The notes beneath the pieces were generated by a model. That model made no database searches. It had not been told where the DNA came from and worked only from the letters and a program-made list of their open reading frames with translations. A program made the position numbers and the translations under genes. A DNA stretch of 60,431 nucleotides from an uncultured Collinsella sp. (lineage in GTDB: Bacteria; Actinomycetota; Coriobacteriia; Coriobacteriales; Coriobacteriaceae): contig CABUXL010000010.1 in assembly GCA_902495525.1 (NCBI GenBank), positions 1 through 60,431 of the forward strand, read 5' to 3'. Shown here one piece after another: positions 52,057 through 59,840 of this stretch (position 1 is its first letter; every line of letters begins with the position of its first letter).

Positions 52057-52775
52057 TCGTCACCTTCTTTGGCACATGGCTCAGCGGTGGCCGCGGTAGC
52101 CACGTCAGCATCAGTTTCCGCAGAAGTATCCTTCCCCTGGGCCCTGACCGCCACCGGTGCCGAACCAACCTGAATATCCCCGCGTACCCAATCACCATCG
52201 AGCGCACGCGCCACCCAGTGATAGATGGGAATCGTAAAGAAGATCAGCGCGGCAAAGGGCCCGGCACCAAACAGGAACATCAGCAAAAAGAACAGCAGCC
52301 AGCACACGGCCCAATACGGGAACGACTGGAACGGACCCTTCACCGGAGTCGAGCCAACCGCGGTGCCACTCGTCGCCTGCGCCGTAGCGGCATTTGCGGC
52401 CTGTGCACTCCAACTTGCCGCTTGCGCCGCCTTGGCGGCGGCGTCACTCGCCTGTGTTGCCGCCTCGGTAGCGCGTGCCGCCGCCTCATGGGTACGAGCA
52501 CGCTCTGCCGCCTCGGCCTCGCGCTGGCGGGCGCGGTCCTCGTTCTCAAACTCGATATCGTCCTCAATCTCATCGCTCGGATTGAGCAGCTCGTCCAGAC
52601 TCACACCATAGAGCTTGGCGAGCGAGATCAGGTTCTCGGTATCGGGCGAGCTCTCCGCACGCTCCCATTTACTGACCGCCTGGCGCGACAGCCCCAGCTT
52701 TCGTGCCAGCCCTTCTTGGCTAAAGCCTTTGCTGCGGCGAAGGTCGGCGAGCCGCTGCGCAGTTTCTACATTCAT
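52053..52775 (-). CDS. XRE-family regulator with membrane tail
   Basis: 240 residues. The N-terminal HTH (about 7-60, GFSQEGLARKLGLSRQAVSKWERAE) is a classic Cro/C1 domain. An Ala/Arg/Glu helical linker (about 85-160, EAAARATEAATQASDAAAKA) leads to two membrane segments (about 165-205, YWAVCWLLFFLLMFLFGAG). A DNA-binding protein tied to the membrane suggests it senses the envelope. GAGGAACC precedes the ATG at 52775. It is coupled to the DUF4097 gene by a four-base overlap and probably controls it. Confidence 0.85.
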   Translation of the reverse strand: MNVETAQRLADLRRSKGFSQEGLARKLGLSRQAVSKWERAESSPDTENLISLAKLYGVSLDELLNPSDEIEDDIEFENEDRARQREAEAAERARTHEAAARATEAATQASDAAAKAAQAASWSAQAANAATAQATSGTAVGSTPVKGPFQSFPYWAVCWLLFFLLMFLFGAGPFAALIFFTIPIYHWVARALDGDWVRGDIQVGSAPVAVRAQGKDTSAETDADVATAATAEPCAKEGDE

Positions 52776-52893
52776 GGTTCCTCCTATGTGATGCCAGCCG
52801 TGCCGCCGGACCGTTTTTGTTCTTAAGGCGCCTTGCACAGTTAAAAATCTATCCGCCACCGCCAAAAGCATGCCACCTATTCTAGTGAGATTT

Positions 52894-52924
52894 TTGACAA
52901 CCGGCGGTTGCGGGCACATATGAG
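52894..52924 (+). promoter_or_regulatory. Possible promoter of the Trm9-like gene
   Basis: A perfect TTGACA (52894-52899) is followed 19 bases later by TATGAG (52919-52924), an acceptable -10 with wide spacing. It faces the methyltransferase gene. The gap of 267 bases between the XRE gene and this one also holds the leftward promoter; no gene seen. Confidence 0.35.
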
Positions 52925-53042
52925 CTGCGGAAATGTGTCCAAACAAAGCAATGACCCGCAGTTTGGTTGTCCCCGTTGCAACGTTAACGGTAGTATGGTC
53001 GTACTGTTTATTCCGCACCGCCAACGGAGGGAGTCCCGCACC

Positions 53043-53915
53043 GTGAACCGCGATTTCGCCTCATCGCTCATCCAGCTCAACAACACGTTCTATCGCGAGC
53101 ACTCCGCCTCCTTCTCCGATACGCGCCAGGCCCCGTGGCCCGGCTGGGTGCGCACCATGGATATCGCGCTCGAACAGCTCGACGTCGCCACGATCGAGCA
53201 TCCCGTCCGCGTCTTCGATCTTGCCTGCGGCAATATGCGATTCGAGAACTTTGCCGCCGGCGGCGCACTTGCCGCCAAGGGCGTCGACGGCGCAAACCCC
53301 TCGGCAGATGCCAGCTGCCCGTTTGAGTTCTACGGCGTCGACTCGTGCCAAGACCTGGCCATCGATGCACATGGCCACGCGCTGCGCATTCCCAACCTGC
53401 ACTTCCAGGAACTCGATGTGCTCGATGCCCTCATGAAGCTCAACCCCGCCGAGACACCCGATGTGCTTTTCGACGCCCCGCTCGCCGAAATATCGGTCTG
53501 TTTTGGCTTTATGCACCACGTGCCGTCATGCGAGTACCGCGTACGCGTGCTCGACGCCCTGGTGCGTCAGACACGCCCGGGCGGCATCATCGCCATCAGC
53601 TTTTGGGAGTTTATGAACGACGAGCGCATGGCGCGCAAGGCCGTTCGAGCCGAAGCCCGCGCCGAGCTCGCCCCACCGTTTGAGGGTTACGATTCCGCGC
53701 AGTTTGAAGCCGGCGACCACCTCATTGGCTGGCAAAACGACCGCCACGCCTACCGCTATTGCCATCACTTTGACGATCAGCAGATCACCGATCTGGTGCG
53801 TGGCGTCCGTACGTTCTACAAGAGCGGCGAGGTCCCCGTGCGCGAGCTTGAGCGCTTCCATGCCGACGGTCGCAGCGGCGATCTCAACCGCTATGTGATT
53901 CTCAAGCGCCTGTAG
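53043..53915 (+). CDS. SAM-dependent methyltransferase, Trm9-like
   Basis: 290 residues. The N-terminal FYREHSASFSDTRQAPWP resembles the FSQTRYKPWP motif of yeast Trm9, which methylates wobble cm5U to mcm5U; this is from memory. The SAM-binding loop VFDLACGNMRFE and FGFMHHVPSCEYR follow. Class I methyltransferase fold throughout. The GTG at 53043 has GGAGGG 11 bases upstream; an ATG at 52995 would add residues without resemblance. It sits three genes from elp3 and next to trmB, so a tRNA substrate is plausible but unproven. Confidence 0.75.
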   Translation: MNRDFASSLIQLNNTFYREHSASFSDTRQAPWPGWVRTMDIALEQLDVATIEHPVRVFDLACGNMRFENFAAGGALAAKGVDGANPSADASCPFEFYGVDSCQDLAIDAHGHALRIPNLHFQELDVLDALMKLNPAETPDVLFDAPLAEISVCFGFMHHVPSCEYRVRVLDALVRQTRPGGIIAISFWEFMNDERMARKAVRAEARAELAPPFEGYDSAQFEAGDHLIGWQNDRHAYRYCHHFDDQQITDLVRGVRTFYKSGEVPVRELERFHADGRSGDLNRYVILKRL

Positions 53916-54032
53916 GCATCGACAACTCGCCGCCGAGCCGCATCGCATCTTTTGGGCAAGCTATGCCCGCCCTTTTCAACCCATTGACGGAACGCGTAGC
54001 TATGCGTTCCATACTTATGACCAAGGAGCCTC

Positions 54033-54872
54033 ATGGGAGCCGTCCACGTTCGCACGCCTAAGAACTTTGTGCTCGAGGAGCGCCTGGAGCGCTACGCCGA
54101 TGCGATTGAGACGAACCCCGAGGCCTATGCCGGAGATTGGCGCAAGGCCTGCGCGCCAGTTGGCAGCAAGCCCTTCGAGCACCTTCACCTGGATCTTGGC
54201 TGTGGCAAGGGAACGTACCTTGTAGAGCGCGCAGTCCGCGAGCCAAACACCCTCTTTATCGGTATGGACCAGGAGCCCATCTGCATCGCCTATGCCGCGC
54301 AGAAAATCTGCGAGCAGGAGCTGCCCAATGCGCTTGTGCTGCCCCGAGGCGCTGCATCGCTGCCGCAGCTGTTTGCCGCAGGCGAGCTCGATGCCATCAC
54401 CATCAACTTTCCCACGCCGCAGCCCAAGGCCAAGTACGCCAAAAAACGACTCGTCCATGTCGAGCATTTGATGCTCTACCGCCCGCTCTTTGCAGCCGGC
54501 GCCACCGTCACACTGCGCACCGACAGCAAGCCATTGCGCGACTACGCCCTGGGGCAGTTTGCCGCGGCAGGCTACGACACACTTTGGACAAGTGACGACG
54601 TTCGCCGCGACCATCCCGAGCATCCCGAGACCGAGTATGAGTGCCGCACGCGCGAGATGGGCGCCGCCGTCTATGGCATTTGCGCCACACCCGGCGAGAA
54701 GCCTACCGAAGAGCAACTCGTAGCAGGCCGAGCGCAGGAGCAAAGCCTTGCCTGCTACCTGCCCGATAACCTCGATGAGCTCACCTATGTACCCCTGGGC
54801 ATGGAAGAAGCCGTCGAGAACTTTAAGAACCGCGCCCGCAAGGGCAAGAAGCGCCTACCGCAGGAGTCCTAG
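54033..54872 (+). CDS. trmB: tRNA (guanine-N7)-methyltransferase
   Basis: 279 residues. HLDLGCGKGTYL (SAM-binding), LFIGMDQEPICI, the ITINFPTPQPKAKYAKKRL motif (the TrmB NFPDPWPKxxHxKRR variant) and TLRTDSKPLRDYAL are in the right order for TrmB, which makes m7G46 in tRNA. The PWPK is altered to PQPKAKY, so I call it a divergent TrmB. A C-terminal basic tail (RKGKKRLPQ) may bind RNA. AAGGAG precedes the ATG. It follows the Trm9-like gene on the same strand. Confidence 0.82.
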   Translation: MGAVHVRTPKNFVLEERLERYADAIETNPEAYAGDWRKACAPVGSKPFEHLHLDLGCGKGTYLVERAVREPNTLFIGMDQEPICIAYAAQKICEQELPNALVLPRGAASLPQLFAAGELDAITINFPTPQPKAKYAKKRLVHVEHLMLYRPLFAAGATVTLRTDSKPLRDYALGQFAAAGYDTLWTSDDVRRDHPEHPETEYECRTREMGAAVYGICATPGEKPTEEQLVAGRAQEQSLACYLPDNLDELTYVPLGMEEAVENFKNRARKGKKRLPQES

Positions 54873-54937
54873 GGGCTTCTGATGGTCGCGACGTCGGCAA
54901 ACAAGCGCGAATAGGCGCCAACGAACGACCCTCGAGC

Positions 54938-55060
54938 CTAAGTGAGTAGACTTTTTCGCAATGGCCACGCACAACCCGCATAACGAAAACTAAAACCGCA
55001 GGTAGAGCCCTTGCACAAAAGCCATGTGCTCGCGATATTGCAAAAAGTCTACTCACTTAG
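54938..55060. repeat. MITE-like element with 24-bp terminal inverted repeats
   Basis: The arms CTAAGTGAGTAGACTTTT (54938-) and its complement (ending 55060) match over 24-25 bases, one base inserted, and enclose about 75 bases without a gene. The whole is 123 bases between trmB and the Ski2-like helicase gene. The size, inverted ends and lack of coding are typical of a non-autonomous mobile element. No flanking target duplication is obvious. The rest of this 310-base gap shows nothing I can name. Confidence 0.7.
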
Positions 55061-55182
55061 CTGGCAGCTGCACCAAACGGCTGGGCAGAACGCCCATTTC
55101 CTGCATTTTCTCGCGCGCTGGCACCCCGCGCCGCCGCTACGCCATAATAGTTGGCGGACAAACGCGAGAGAAAGCAAACCAC

Positions 55183-57864
55183 ATGGCACAGACCACGACA
55201 GATACTTCCGCCAGCACCGTTTCCGGCGCCGGCGCCGCCAGCTCATTCTCGGGCGGCACGGGAACCGAAGCCGAGTTTGGCTCGCTCGGTGCGCTCTCCC
55301 CCACCTGGTGGGAGCCCGAGGATGGCAGTGAGCCCGAACCGTGGCTCACGCCCGATCAGGCCTTCGAACGTTTCTTTGAATGGACGAGCGACCGCGGCAT
55401 TGAGCTGTGGGACCACCAAGAAGAAGCCCTCATGGACCTGGCTGCCGGCGATCACGTCATTTTGGGAACACCGACCGGATCGGGTAAATCGCTCGTCGCG
55501 CTGGGCATGCTCTTTATGGGCATGGCGCAGGGCAAGCGCTGCTACTACACGGCTCCTATCAAGGCTCTGGTCAGTGAGAAGTTTTTCGACCTTGTGCAGG
55601 TGCTCGGCCGCGATAACGTCGGTATGATCACCGGCGACACGCATATCAATACCAAGGCGCCCGTCATCTGCTGCACGGCAGAGATCCTTGCCAACGACGC
55701 GCTGCGCGAGGGCGAAGATGCCGATGTTGGCTGCGTCGCCATGGACGAGTTCCACTACTTTGCCGACCCCGATCGCGGTTGGGCCTGGCAGGTGCCACTG
55801 CTCACCCTGCCTCACACGCAATTCATGCTCATGAGCGCCACGCTCGGCGATGTCACCGCGATCGCCGCCTCGCTCGAGGAACACACCGGCGCTACCTGCG
55901 ACTTGGTCGTCGATGCCCCACGCCCCGTGCCGCTGAGCTACGACTACGTGACGACCTCGCTCGAGGACACCGTCGAGCTCGCCATGCGCCGCGGCGAGGC
56001 CCCGCTCTACATCGTGCACTTTAGCCAGGACGCCGCACTTGCGACGGCGCAATCCCTCGCCAACTTTGGCATTGCCAGCAAGGAGCAGCGCGAGGCTATC
56101 AAGGAGGCGGCCAAGGGCACGAGCTTCTCGACGGCCTTCGGCAAGATCCTCAAGCGCTTGCTTGGCTGCGGCGTCGGCGTGCACCACGCCGGTATGCTGC
56201 CGCGCTATCGCCTACTGGTCGAGCGCCTGGCACAGCAGGGCCTACTGCCCGTCATTTGCGGCACCGACACACTCGGCGTCGGCATCAACGTGCCCATCCA
56301 CACCGTGGTGCTCACCGCGCTCACCAAGTTCGACGGCTATAAGATGCGTCGCCTGCGCGCCCGTGAGTTCCATCAGATCGCTGGTCGCGCCGGTCGCTCG
56401 GGCTTTGACACCGAGGGCATGGTCATCGCCGAGGCCCCGGAGCACGAGATCGAGAACGCCAAGCTCATGGCCAAGGCGGGCGACGACCCCAAGAAGCTCC
56501 GCAAGATTAAAAAGAAGAAGGCCCCCGAGGGCTTTGTCACCTGGAACAAGCAGACCTTTGAGCGCCTGATCGAGACGCAGCCCGAAACGCTCAAGCCGCG
56601 TCTTCGCATCACACACTCCATGGTGATTAGCGTAGTCGAGCAGGGCGGCGACGCCCGAGCCCGCGTACACGACCTCATCGAGACAAGCCTGCAGACTCCC
56701 GAGGAAAAGGCAAAACTCGAGGTTCGTGCCGACGAGATCTTCGCCACGCTCATCGACTCCGGCGTCGTCGTGCGCACCGAGGTGCCGCCCGCACCCGACG
56801 CTCCGGCTGACGCCGCGCCGGACATCGACTACGCACTGACGGTCGACCTGCCCGAGGACTTCGCGCTCGATCAGCCGCTCTCGCCGTTCTTGCTTGCCGC
56901 GCTGGAACTGCTCGACCCCGAGAGCGAGACCTATACCATGGATCTGATCTCGATGGTCGAGGCAACGCTCGAGGACCCCAAGCAGGTGTTGCGCGCACAG
57001 GAGCGCGCCGCGCGCGACCGCGCGATGGCCGAAATGAAGGCCGACGGCGTCGACTATGAGGAGCGTCTGGAGCGCATTCAGGACGTCACGTACGAAAAGC
57101 CGCTCGAGGATTTGCTCGACGCCGCCTTTGACAAGTACTGCCAGGAAGTGCCTTGGGCAAACGACTACCAGCTCTCTCCCAAGAGTGTCCTGCGCGATAT
57201 GCTGGAAAGCGCGAGCGATTTTAAGGGTTACATTCAAAAGCTCGGCATCGCCCGCTCCGAGGGCATTTTACTGCGCTACCTGGCAGAGGCCTACCGTTCA
57301 CTCGACCGTACCGTGCCCATCGAGAAGCGCGACGAGCGCCTGCGCGACATTATCTCGTGGCTGGGCTTTGTGGTGCGCTCGGTGGACTCGAGCCTGGTGG
57401 ACGAGTGGGAGAACGCCGGCAACCCGGCAGCCCTCGATGCTGCGCTGCCGCAGGGCATCGACGAGGTCGTGGCGGACCGCCGCGGCTGCACGCTGTTGGT
57501 GCGCAACGCACTCTTCCGCCGCGTGACCCTTGCCGTCCGCGAGCACGTTCGCGACTTGGGCGAGCTCGACGACGACTGGGGCATGAGCGAGATCCGCTGG
57601 CAAAAAGCACTCGACGCTTACCACGAGCAGCACGAGGAAATCCTCGCCGACGGAGATGCCCGCAGCGCCGCGATGTTTTCCATTGACGAGTCCGACGAGA
57701 AGACCGCGCACGTGTGGCACGTGCACCAGATCTTTGCCGACGAGGATGGAGACCACGACTTTGGCATCATGGGCGATGTCGATCTGGACGCCACGCAAGA
57801 CGGCGGCGAGGTCATCTTCAAAAACTACCGCGTCGGCTTTATCGAGGACCTGCTCGAGGACTAG
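55183..57864 (+). CDS. Ski2-like DEAD/DEAH RNA helicase with DUF3516 C-terminus
   Basis: 893 residues. Walker A GTPTGSGKS (95-103), motif II DEFH (188-191), the SATLGD motif III, GTDTLGVGINVP (motif V) and QIAGRAGRSG (motif VI) form a Ski2/Mtr4-like helicase core. The C-terminal ~450 residues are the DUF3516 region found in actinobacterial relatives, with many acidic helices. Likely an RNA helicase in RNA turnover or ribosome work; the target is unknown. The ATG at 55183 lacks a strong ribosome-binding site. It ends 26 bases before a strong terminator. Confidence 0.88.
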   Translation: MAQTTTDTSASTVSGAGAASSFSGGTGTEAEFGSLGALSPTWWEPEDGSEPEPWLTPDQAFERFFEWTSDRGIELWDHQEEALMDLAAGDHVILGTPTGSGKSLVALGMLFMGMAQGKRCYYTAPIKALVSEKFFDLVQVLGRDNVGMITGDTHINTKAPVICCTAEILANDALREGEDADVGCVAMDEFHYFADPDRGWAWQVPLLTLPHTQFMLMSATLGDVTAIAASLEEHTGATCDLVVDAPRPVPLSYDYVTTSLEDTVELAMRRGEAPLYIVHFSQDAALATAQSLANFGIASKEQREAIKEAAKGTSFSTAFGKILKRLLGCGVGVHHAGMLPRYRLLVERLAQQGLLPVICGTDTLGVGINVPIHTVVLTALTKFDGYKMRRLRAREFHQIAGRAGRSGFDTEGMVIAEAPEHEIENAKLMAKAGDDPKKLRKIKKKKAPEGFVTWNKQTFERLIETQPETLKPRLRITHSMVISVVEQGGDARARVHDLIETSLQTPEEKAKLEVRADEIFATLIDSGVVVRTEVPPAPDAPADAAPDIDYALTVDLPEDFALDQPLSPFLLAALELLDPESETYTMDLISMVEATLEDPKQVLRAQERAARDRAMAEMKADGVDYEERLERIQDVTYEKPLEDLLDAAFDKYCQEVPWANDYQLSPKSVLRDMLESASDFKGYIQKLGIARSEGILLRYLAEAYRSLDRTVPIEKRDERLRDIISWLGFVVRSVDSSLVDEWENAGNPAALDAALPQGIDEVVADRRGCTLLVRNALFRRVTLAVREHVRDLGELDDDWGMSEIRWQKALDAYHEQHEEILADGDARSAAMFSIDESDEKTAHVWHVHQIFADEDGDHDFGIMGDVDLDATQDGGEVIFKNYRVGFIEDLLED

Positions 57865-57889
57865 CCGGGCACAATGGAACGAAACGAAG

Positions 57890-57926
57890 CGGGGCCGCTG
57901 GCAACATCACCAGCGGCCCCGTTTTT
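57890..57926 (+). terminator. Terminator of the Ski2-like helicase gene
   Basis: CGGGGCCGCTGG and CCAGCGGCCCCG pair perfectly over 12 bases with an eight-base loop, followed by TTTTTGC. The next gene is convergent, and the minus strand lacks a T-run, so it serves the helicase. Confidence 0.92.
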
Positions 57927-57943
57927 GCACTATATGCTATGCC

Positions 57944-59701
57944 TCACTCGGCATCCTCGACCTCATACGAATCCGCCTCGGCGGGTTCATCGCTTGACCC
58001 TGCCGCAGCCCCGCGCGCCTCGTCAAACGCCGCCTTCATGGTCTTGTTGCCCCACGTGAGCTTGCGAATGGTAAGATCGTCGGCTTTCTTGTTGGCTAGG
58101 CGCAGATTGTTCTCGGAGGACAGCAACGCCTCCTTGGTTTTCTGCAGATGGCTAATCGTCTTGTCGATCTCATCAATCGCCGTTTGGAACTTGCGGCTCG
58201 CGATCTCGTAGTTGCGACCGAAATCATTCTTGAACTTTTCCATCTTGGCTTCGAAGTTCGTAACGTCGATATTCTGCTGTTTGTACTCCGCTAGCTCCTG
58301 CTTATAGCGCAGCGAACCCATGGCGGCGTTGCGAAGAAGCGTAATCATGGGAATGAAAAACTGCGGGCGAATCACGTACATCTTCTCGTAGCGATAGCTC
58401 ACGTCGACTATCCCTGCGTTATAGAGCTCGCTCTCGGGCTCGAGCAGCGTGCAGAGCACCGCGTACTCACAGCCTTTTTGGCGGCGATCGTGATCGAGTT
58501 TCTTAAAGAAGTCCTCGTTTTTATGCTTGGTCGTGGTCTCGTCGTTCTCGTTTTTCATCTCGAACATAATCGAAATGACCTCGTTACCGCTTGCGTCGCA
58601 CTCGCGGAAGATAAAGTCGCCCTTGGTACCCTCGGACGCATCGTTATCTTTCTCGAAGTACGCGTTGGGAAACGCCGTCATGCGCAGACGGTTGAACTCG
58701 GTCTCGCAGTGCTGCTCGAGCGACTCGCCCACCATCTTGGTGGACAGGCGGACCTTCATGTCCTTAAGGCGCTCAATCTCTTCATCCTTGTAGCGAATCA
58801 GGTCATCGCTCGCGCGCTTGGCCTGCGCAAGCTCGAGCTCGTGTGCCGCCTTGGCTTGCTCCTCGCGAGAATCGCGCACCGCCAGCTCGCTCGTCAGTTT
58901 GGCACGTGCCTCATCGCGCTCTCGCTCCGCCGCGGCGACCGCCTCTGACAGGTTCATTTTTGCCATCAGTTCCTGCTCGCGCAGCTGGGCACGCAGGCCC
59001 TCGGCCTCTTGCTCGGACTGAGCCTTTGCGGCGGAAAACTTCTCTTGCACCTTCGCGCGATAGTCAGTAAGCGCGCGCTCGGCCTCGCTGCGAGCGGCAT
59101 CGAGCTCACGCTGCGACTCTGCCGCGGCAGCGGCAAGCGCCATCTCCTGGGCCTTGTCCGCCGCGGCGATCCTGGCCTGCAGCTCGGCAATCTGAGCGTC
59201 GCGCGCGGACAGGTCGTTTTGAGCAGCATTGCGTGCCGCCGCCTCGGCAAGCCTGGCTTCATCATCTTTGCGCTCCAACTGCGCACGTAAATTGTCGATC
59301 TCGCGCTGAAGCTCGGCATTCTCCTTTTGAGCATCGGAACGGGCCTCAACCGCCGCGCGCTGACTTGCACTCTCGCGCTCTGCGGCAGCGCCTTCGAGCT
59401 TGGCGTGCAGCTCGGCAAGCTCAGCGTCGCGCTTGGCAACCTCTTGTGCCAGCTGCTGAGCTGCAGCGTTCTTCTGCTCGACAAGCTGAGCGTCGCGCTG
59501 AGACTCTGCCTTTTGCAAAGCAGCCGTCGAGCGCGAGCGCTCAAGCTCCAGTGCCTGCTCGCCCTCGCGCTGGACCGCCTTCACGCGCTCATCCAGGTCG
59601 CGCGAGAACTCAGCATCGCGCACCTGCTTGACGATATCCGCATAACCGGACGCATCGACCTTAAAAACTTCGCCGCAATGCGGGCACTTGATCTCGTTCA
59701 T
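57944..59701 (-). CDS. DUF2130 coiled-coil protein with zinc ribbon
   Basis: 585 residues. The start IKCPHCGEVF (Cys6, Cys9) is half a zinc ribbon. A long coiled coil follows (about 25-310, Ala/Glu/Arg heptads), then the DUF2130 domain (about 320-560, KGDFIFRECDASGNEVISIMFEMKNEND with the acid-Lys pair of a PD-(D/E)XK-like nuclease fold). An acidic tail ends it. It may be a nucleic-acid-binding or cleaving protein; the nuclease assignment rests on the DFIF...FEMKNE pattern. Its neighbour is convergent. Confidence 0.8.
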   Translation of the reverse strand: MNEIKCPHCGEVFKVDASGYADIVKQVRDAEFSRDLDERVKAVQREGEQALELERSRSTAALQKAESQRDAQLVEQKNAAAQQLAQEVAKRDAELAELHAKLEGAAAERESASQRAAVEARSDAQKENAELQREIDNLRAQLERKDDEARLAEAAARNAAQNDLSARDAQIAELQARIAAADKAQEMALAAAAAESQRELDAARSEAERALTDYRAKVQEKFSAAKAQSEQEAEGLRAQLREQELMAKMNLSEAVAAAERERDEARAKLTSELAVRDSREEQAKAAHELELAQAKRASDDLIRYKDEEIERLKDMKVRLSTKMVGESLEQHCETEFNRLRMTAFPNAYFEKDNDASEGTKGDFIFRECDASGNEVISIMFEMKNENDETTTKHKNEDFFKKLDHDRRQKGCEYAVLCTLLEPESELYNAGIVDVSYRYEKMYVIRPQFFIPMITLLRNAAMGSLRYKQELAEYKQQNIDVTNFEAKMEKFKNDFGRNYEIASRKFQTAIDEIDKTISHLQKTKEALLSSENNLRLANKKADDLTIRKLTWGNKTMKAAFDEARGAAAGSSDEPAEADSYEVEDAE

Positions 59702-59759
59702 GGCAGCTCCTCGATGGACGCAAATTTCAACCGCCTACACTCTACCGCGCCGCACGGAC

Positions 59760-59792
59760 AAAAAAGACGCCGCTGCCATAATGGCAACGGCG
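59760..59792 (-). terminator. Terminator of the ChbG/YdjC-like gene
   Basis: On the minus strand CGCCGtTGCCAT pairs with ATGGCAgCGGCG around one base, with one mismatch, followed by TCTTTTTT. It ends the partial deacetylase gene that enters from the right. Confidence 0.88.
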
Positions 59793-59799
59793 CCAGAAC

Positions 59800-59830
59800 C
59801 ACCACAAAGGCGACTGTCCCCTTTGTGGTG
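59800..59830. repeat. 11-bp inverted repeat with GGGACAG core
   Basis: CACCACAAAGG (59800-59810) and CCTTTGTGGTG (59820-59830) are exact complements around a nine-base loop that reads GGACAGTCG on the minus strand. It sits between the deacetylase stop and its terminator. The stem-plus-GGGACAG form is that of the palindromes at 14255-14323 and 45686-45722. Confidence 0.65.
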
Positions 59831-59840
59831 ACTTGGGTCC

